Positions 56,666 to 64,000 of a stretch of 64,000 nucleotides of DNA are shown piece after piece. The position numbers and the translations under genes were made by a program. The notes below the pieces were generated by a model that saw nothing but the letters and a program-made list of their open reading frames with translations, was not told where the DNA came from and made no database searches. Position 1 is the stretch's first letter. Every line of letters begins with the position of its first letter. Origin of the DNA: Ptiloglossa arizonensis (lineage: Eukaryota; Arthropoda; Insecta; Hymenoptera; Colletidae); contig NW_027478598.1 in NCBI RefSeq assembly GCF_051014685.1, positions 620,001-684,000 on the forward strand. The letters are read 5' to 3'.

Positions 56666-59600
56666 TTATACGTTATACGTTATACGTTATACGTTATGCA
56701 TTATACGTTATACGTTATACGTTATACGTTATACGTTATACGTTATACGTTATGCGTTATACGTTATACGTTATACGTTATACGTTATACGGTTTACGTT
56801 ATACGTTATACGTTATACGTTATGCATTATACGTTATACGTTATACGTTATACGTTATACGTTATACGTTATACGTTATTCGTTATACGTTAGACGTTAT
56901 ACGTTATACGTTATACGTTATACGTTACTCGTTATACGTAATATGTAATACGTTGTACGTTATAAGTTATACGTTAGACGTTATACGTTATACGTTAAAC
57001 GTTAGACGTTATACGTTATACGTTATACGTTGTACGTTATACTTTATATGTAATATGTAATACGTTATACGTTATACGCTATACGTTATACGTTACACGT
57101 TATACGTTATGCGTTATGCATTATACGTTATGCGTTATACGTTATACGTTATACGTAATACGTTATACGTTATACGTTATACGTTATACGTTATACGTTA
57201 TACGTATACGTTATACGTTGTACGTTATACGTTATACGTTATACGTTATACGTTATACGTTGTACGTTATACGTTATATGTAATATGTAATACGTTATAC
57301 GTTATACGTTAAACGTTAGACGTTATACGTTATACGTTGTACGTTATTCTTTATATGTAATATGTAATACGTTATACGTTATACGTTATACGTTAAACGT
57401 CATACGTTATACGTTATACGTTATACGTTATACGTTATACGTTATACGTTATACGTTATACGTTATACATTATACGTTATACGTTATACGTTATACGTTA
57501 TACGTTATACGTTATACGTTATACGTTATACGTTATACGTTATACGTTATACGTTAGACGTTATAGGTTATACGTAATACGTAATACGTTATACGTTATA
57601 CGATATACGTTGCACGTTATACGTTATACGATATACGTCATAAGTTATACGTTATACGTTATACGTTAGACGTTACATTTTATACGTTATACGTTGTACG
57701 CTATACGTTATACGTTATACGTTATGCGTTATAGGATATACGTTATACGTGATACGTTGTACGTTATACGTTATACGTTATACGTTATACGTTATACGTT
57801 ATACGTTGCACGTTATACGTTATACGTTAAACGTTATACGTTATACGTTATACGTTATACGTTATACGTTATGCGTTATGCGTTATGCGTTATACGTTAT
57901 ACGTTATACGTTATGCGTTGTACGTTATACGTTATACGTTATACGTTATACGTTATTCGTTATACGTTATACGTTACACGTTATACGTTATACGTTATAC
58001 GTTATACGTTATACGTTATACGTTATACGTTATACGTTATACGTTATACGTTATACGTAATACGTTATACGTTATACGTTATACGTTATACGTTATACGT
58101 TATAAGTTATACGTTATGCGTTATGCGTTATGCGTTATACGTTATACGTTATACGTTATGCGTTGTACGTTATACGTTATACGTTATACGTTATGCATTA
58201 TACGTTATACGTTATACGTTATACGTTATACGTTATACGTTATACGTTATTCGTTATACGTTAGACGTTATACGTTATACGTTATACGTTATACGTTACT
58301 CGTTATACGTAATATGTAATACGTTGTACGTTATAAGTTATACGTTATACGTTATACGTTATACGTTATACGTTATACGTTAGACGTTATAGGTTATACG
58401 TAATACGTAATACGTTATACGTTATACGATATACGTTGCACGTTATACGTTATACGATATACGTCATAAGTTATACGTTATACGTTATACGTTAGACGTT
58501 ACATTTTATACGTTATACGTTGTACGCTATACGTTATACGTTATACGTTATACGTTATACCTTGTACGTTATACGTTATACGTTATACGTTATACGTTAT
58601 TCGTTATACGTTATACGTTATACGTTATACGTTATACGTTATACGTTATACGTTATACGTTAAACGTTATACGTTATACGTTATACGTTATACGTTATAC
58701 GTTATACGTTATGCGTTATGCGTTATGCGTTATACGTTATACGTTATACGTTATGCGTTGTACGTTATACGTTATACGTTATACGTTATACGTTATTCGT
58801 TATACGTTATACGTTACACGTTATACGTTATACGTTATACGTTATACGTTATACGTTATACGTTATACGTTATACGTTATACGTTATACGTTATACGTAA
58901 TACGTTATACGTTATACGTTATACGTTATACGTTATACGTTATAAGTTATACGTTATACGTTATACGTTATACGTTATACGTTATACATTATGCGTTATA
59001 CGCTATACGTAATGCGTTATAGGTCATACCTTATACGTGATACGTCATACGTTATACGTTATACGTGATACGTTATACGTTATACGTTATACGTTATACG
59101 TTGTACGTTATACGTTATATGTAATATGTAATACGTTATACGTTATACGCTATACGTTATACGTTACACGTTATACGTTATACATTACACGTTATACGTT
59201 ATACGTTATGCGTTATACGTTATGCGTTATACGTTATACGTTATACGTTATACGTTATACGTTATACGTTATACGTTATACGTTATACGTTATACGTTAT
59301 ACGTTGTACGTTATACGTTATACGTTATACGATATACGTTATACGTTATACGTTGTACTTTGTACGTTATACGTTATACGTTATACGTTGTACGTTATAC
59401 GTTATGCGTTATACGTTATACGTTGTACGTTATACGTTAAACGTTAGACGTTACATTTTATACGTTATACGTTGTACGCTATACGTTATACGTTATACGT
59501 TATACGTTATGCGTTATAGGATATACGTTATACGTGATACGTTGTACGTTATACGTTATACGTTATACGTTATACGTTATACGTTATACGTTATACGTTA

Positions 59601-61963
59601 CACGTTATACGTTATACATTATACGTTATACGTTATACCTTGTACGTTATACGTTATACGTTATACGTTATACGTTATTCGTTATACGTTATACGTTATA
59701 CGTTATACGTTATACGTTATACGTTATACGTTATACGTTAAACGTTATACGTTATACGTTATACGTTATACGTTATACGTTATGCGTTATACGTTATGCG
59801 TTATACGTTATACGTTATACGTTATGCGTTGTACGTTATACGTTATACGTTATACGTTATACGTTATTCGTTATACGTTATACGTTACACGTTATACGTT
59901 ACACGTTATACGTTATACGTTATACGTTATACGTTATACGTTATACGTTATACGTTATACGTTATACGTTATACGTTATACGTTATACGTTATACGTTAT
60001 ACGTTATACGTTATACGTTATACGTTATACGTTATACGTTATACGTTATACGTTATACGTTATACGTTATACGTTATACGTTATACGTTATACGTTATAC
60101 GTTAAACGTTATACGTTATACGTTATACGTGATACGTTATACGCTATACGTTATACGTTGTACGTTATGCGTTATACGTTATGCGTTATACGATATACGT
60201 TATACGTTATACGTTGTACGTTATACGTTATACGTTATACGTTATACGTTACTCGTTATACGTAATATGTAATACGTTTTACGTTATAAGTTATACGTTA
60301 TACGTTATACGTTATACGTTATACGTTATACGTTGTACGTTATACTTTATATGTAATATGTAATATGTTATACGTTATACGCTATACGTTATACGTTACA
60401 CGTTATACGTTATACGTTATGCATTATACGTTGTGCGTTATACGTTATACGTTATACGTTATACGTAATACGTTATACGTTATACGTTGTACGTTATACG
60501 TTATACGTTATACGTTATACGTTACTCGTTATACGTAATATGTAATACGTTTTACGTTATAAGTTATACGTTATACGTTATATGTTATACGTTATACGTT
60601 ATATGTTATACGCTATACGTTATACGTTACACGTTATACGTTATACGTTATGCGTTATACGTTATGCGTTATACGTTATACGTTATACGTTATACGTTAT
60701 ACGTTATACGTTATACGATATACGTTATACGTTATACGTTATACGTTATACGCTATACGTTATACGTTACACGTTATACGTTCTACGTTATGCGTTATAC
60801 GTTATGCGTTATACGTTATACGTTATACGTTATACGTTATACGTTATACGTTATACGTTGTACGTTATACGTTGTAAGTTATACGTAATACGTTATGCGT
60901 TATACGTTATACGTTATACGTTATACGTTAGACGTTATAGGTTATACGTAATACGTAATACGTTTAACGTTATACGTTATACGTTATACGTTATGCATTA
61001 TACGTTATACGTTATACGTTATACGTTATACGTTATACGTTATGCGTTATACGTTATACGTTATACGTTATACGTTATACGGTTTACGTTATACGTTATA
61101 CGTTATACGTTATACGTTATACGTTATACGTTATACGTTATACGTTATACGTTATACGTTATACGTTATACGTTATACGTTATACGTTATACGTTATACG
61201 TTATACGTTATACGTTATACGTTATGCATTATACGTTATACGTTATACGTTATACGTTATACGTTATGCGTTATACGTTATACGTTATACGTTATACGTT
61301 ATACGGTTTACGTTATACGTTATACGTTATACGTTATACGTTATACGTTATACGTTATACGTTATACGTTATACGTTATACGTTATACGTTATACGTTAT
61401 ACGTTATACGTTATACGTTATACGTTATACGTTATACGTTATACGTTATGCATTATACGTTATACGTTATACGTTATACGTTATACGTTATACGTTATAC
61501 GTTATGCGTTATACGTTATACGTTATACGTTATACGTTATACGGTTTACGTTATACGTTATACGTTATACGTTATGCATTATACGTTATGCGTTATACGT
61601 TATACGTTATACGTTATACGTTATACGTTATACGTTATACGTTGTACGTTATACGTTGTAAGTTATACGTAATACGTTATGCGTTATACGTTATACGTTA
61701 TACGTTATACGTTAGACGTTATAGGTTATACGTAATACGTAATACGTTTAACGTTATACGTTATACGTTATACGTTATGCATTATACGTTATACGTTATA
61801 CGTTATACGTTATACGTTATACGTTATGCGTTATACGTTATACGTTATACGTTATACGTTATACGGTTTACGTTATACGTTATACGTTATACGTTATACG
61901 TTATACGTTATACGTTATACGTTATACGTTATACGTTATACGTTATACGTTATACGTTATACG
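56666..61963 (+). repeat. Composite unit, copy 2
   Basis: It follows copy 1 at a displacement of 7,219 bp, then 7,065 bp after losing 154 bp (22 units) near 56,980, then 7,772 bp near 59.0 kb after extra material. The part 60.5-60.9 kb is the TTCTACG family, and 60.9-61.9 kb contains repeated TTATGCA and GTTTACG series. Confidence 0.7.
57205..57210 (+). repeat. 6-bp unit TATACG, phase slip -1
   Basis: Homologue of the odd unit at 22,401, in the second composite copy, 7,065 bp after the one at 50,140. Confidence 0.9.
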
Positions 61964-64000
61964 TTACTCGTTATACGTAATATGTAATACGTTGTACGTT
62001 ATAAGTTATACGTTATACGTTATACGTTATACGTTATACGTTATACGTTATACGTTATACGTTATACGTTATACGTTATACGTTATACGTTATACGTTAT
62101 ACGTTATACGATGTACGTTATACGTTATATGTAATATGTAATACGTAATACGTTATACGTTAAACGTTAGACGTTATACGTTATACGTTAAACGTTAGAC
62201 GTTATACGTTATACGTTATACGTTGTACGTTATACTTTATATGTAATATGTAATACGTTATACGTTATACGCTATACGTTATACGTTACACGTTATACGT
62301 TATGCGTTATGCATTATACGTTATGCGTTATACGTTATACGTTATACGTAATACGTTATACGTTATACGTTATACGTTATACGTTATACGTTATACGTAT
62401 ACGTTATACGTTGTACGTTATACGTTAGACGTTATACGTTATACGTTATACGTTGTACGTTATACGTTATATGTAATATGTAATACGTTATACGTTATAC
62501 GTTAAACGTTAGACGTTATACGTTATACGTTGTACGTTATTCTTTATATGTAATATGTAATACGTTATACGTTATACGTTATACGTTAAACGTTATACGT
62601 TATACGTTATACGTTATACGTTATACGTTATACGTTATACGTTATACGTTATACGTTATACATTATACGTTATACGTTATACGTTATACGTTATACGTTA
62701 TACGTTATACGTTATACGTTATACGTTATACGTTATACGTTATACGTTAGACGTTATAGGTTATACGTAATACGTAATACGTTATACGTTATACGATATA
62801 CGTTGCACGTTATACGTTATACGATATACGTCATAAGTTATACGTTATACGTTATACGTTAGACGTTACATTTTATACGTTATACGTTGTACGCTATACG
62901 TTATACGTTATACGTTATACGTTATGCGTTATAGGATATACGTTATACGTGATACGTTGTACGTTATACGTTATACGTTATACGTTATACGTTATACGTT
63001 ATACGTTACACGTTATACGTTATACGTTATACGTTATACGTTATACCTTGTACGTTATACGTTATACGTTATACGTTATACGTTATTCGTTATACGTTAT
63101 ACGTTATACGTTATACGTTATACGTTATACGTTATACGTTATACGTTAAACGTTATACGTTATACGTTATACGTTATACGTTATACGTTATGCGTTATGC
63201 GTTATGCGTTATACGTTATACGTTATACGTTATGCGTTGTACGTTATACGTTATACGTTATACGTTATATGTTATTCGTTATACGTTATACGTTACACGT
63301 TATACGTTATACGTTATACGTTATACGTTATACGTTATACGTTATACGTTATACGTTATACGTTATACGTTATACGTAATACGTTATACGTTATACGTTA
63401 TACGTTATACGTTATACGTTATAAGTTATACGTTATACGTTATACGTTATACGTTATACGTTATACATTATGCGTTATACGCTATACGTAATGCGTTATA
63501 GGTCATACCTTATACGTGATACGTCATACGTTATACGTTATACGTGATACGTTATACGTTATACGTTATACGTTATACGTTGGACGTTATACGTTATATG
63601 TAATATGTAATACGTTATACGTTATACGCTATACGTTATACGTTACACGTTATACGTTATACATTACACGTTATACGTTATACGTTATGCGTTATACGTT
63701 ATGCGTTATACGTTATACGTTATACGTTATACGTTATACGTTATACGTTATACGTTATACGTTATACGTTATACGTTATACGTTGTACGTTATACGTTAT
63801 ACGTTATACGATATACGTTATACGTTATACGTTGTACTTTGTACGTTATACGTTATACGTTATACGTTGTACGTTATACGTTATGCGTTATACGTTATAC
63901 GTTGTACGTTATACGTTAAACGTTAGACGTTACATTTTATACGTTATACGTTGTACGCTATACGTTATACGTTATACGTTATACGTTATGCGTTATAGGA
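61964..64000 (+). repeat. Composite unit, copy 3 (runs off the window)
   Basis: From TTACTCG at 61,964 the order matches 49.7-51.7 kb, at displacements of 12,258 and then 12,251 bp. It also matches copy 2 but without the rearranged 57.8-59.0 kb part. The window ends inside a TTATGCG-TTATAGG phrase, so the array continues. Confidence 0.75.
62398..62403 (+). repeat. 6-bp unit TATACG, phase slip -1
   Basis: Homologue of the odd unit at 22,401, in the third composite copy. Confidence 0.9.

Larger units (their letters stand above)
1..64000 (+). repeat. Heptanucleotide satellite array, consensus TTATACG
   Basis: The entire window is a direct tandem array of TTATACG with substituted variants. All units lie in one orientation; I saw no tract of the reverse complement CGTATAA that would mark an inversion. 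Each perfect unit has one C and one G, always adjacent, so the array is about 29% GC with one CpG every 7 bp. Most variants differ from consensus at one base. They recur in fixed combinations that define higher-order repeats. No unique sequence, transposon or gene interrupts the array. The function is unknown; satellites of this kind usually form heterochromatin, but nothing here proves a centromeric or other role. Confidence 0.98.

Noticed and set aside
60582..61661. 359-residue open frame and a 312-residue frame at 61,042-61,980
   Set aside because: Same arithmetic by-product of the heptamer. The overlapping frames encode the same heptapeptide, which a real gene would not do.
1..64000. Telomere repeat array
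   Set aside because: The unit is not G-rich on either strand, does not match known telomere repeats such as TTAGGG, TTTAGGG or TTAGG, and carries nested higher-order structure typical of internal satellites. A very unusual telomere cannot be excluded without knowing the chromosome position.
1..64000. CRISPR array
   Set aside because: There are no unique spacers between repeats; units are contiguous 7-mers.
3549..64000. TATA-box promoters or bacterial -10 elements
   Set aside because: TATA occurs in every consensus unit, so its presence carries no information about transcription starts.
3549..64000. Plant-type ACGT (bZIP) binding sites in each unit, with TACGTA where TAATACG follows
   Set aside because: The ACGT core is a necessary part of the heptamer; without a known organism or binding data it does not support a regulatory feature.
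3549..64000. Z-DNA forming tract
   Set aside because: Purine-pyrimidine alternation runs only seven bases per unit before the TT step and is mostly TA, which is a poor Z former.
1..64000. Inverted segments or inserted transposons
   Set aside because: I read through the window looking for CGTATAA-oriented tracts or non-heptamer DNA and found none; the irregular left 3.5 kb is still the same unit in the same direction.

Overview
The window is one uninterrupted block of satellite DNA. From base 1 to base 64,000 it is a head-to-tail array of a heptanucleotide whose consensus, on the given strand, is TTATACG (equally CGTTATA by rotation). I see no protein gene, RNA gene, transposon, CRISPR array or unique spacer. 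I see no segment in which the unit is inverted. Many long open frames exist on the + strand, but they are an arithmetic by-product of the repeat and I annotate none as a gene. Such an array points to a eukaryotic heterochromatic region (centromeric, pericentromeric, subtelomeric or a sex/B chromosome). I do not recognise the heptamer as a named satellite or telomere repeat, and the species cannot be read from it.

Two zones differ in quality. Bases 1 to about 3,548 are full of single-base insertions and deletions that break the 7-bp phase. They look either like an unpolished contig end or a decayed array edge. From about 3,549 to the end, roughly 8,640 units keep their phase almost perfectly. 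I can account for the whole phase drift with eight odd-length units: five of 6 bp at 22,401, 29,960, 50,140, 57,205 and 62,398, and three of 8 bp at about 52,533, 53,815 and 55,433.

Variation is almost entirely by substitution. Variant units (for example TTATGCG, TTGTACG, TTAAACG, TTTTACG, TAATACG, TTAGACG, TTACACG, CTATACG, TTATATG, TTATAGG) occur in fixed phrases. These phrases reveal nested higher-order repeats. Layout: 3.5-10.5 kb, modules repeated at about 2.49 kb; 10,473-14,028, an apparently perfect 1,778-bp tandem duplication; 14.0-19.5 kb, a mosaic with short duplications (189, 322, 602 and 1,330 bp); 19,531-34,592, two copies of a 7.5-kb higher-order unit with a truncated third start; 34,964-37,375, a 1,435-bp duplication; 40,256-44,560, a 2,205-bp duplication; 44,561-49,446, a 3,206-bp unit with a partial second copy; 49,447-64,000, three successively different copies of a composite unit related to the 7.5-kb one.

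No genes work together here. What the sequence records is in-register unequal exchange and amplification: nearly every displacement between copies is a whole number of heptamers, and the exceptions are explained by the odd-length units. Coordinates of higher-order copies are approximate wherever a boundary falls inside a run of identical consensus units.
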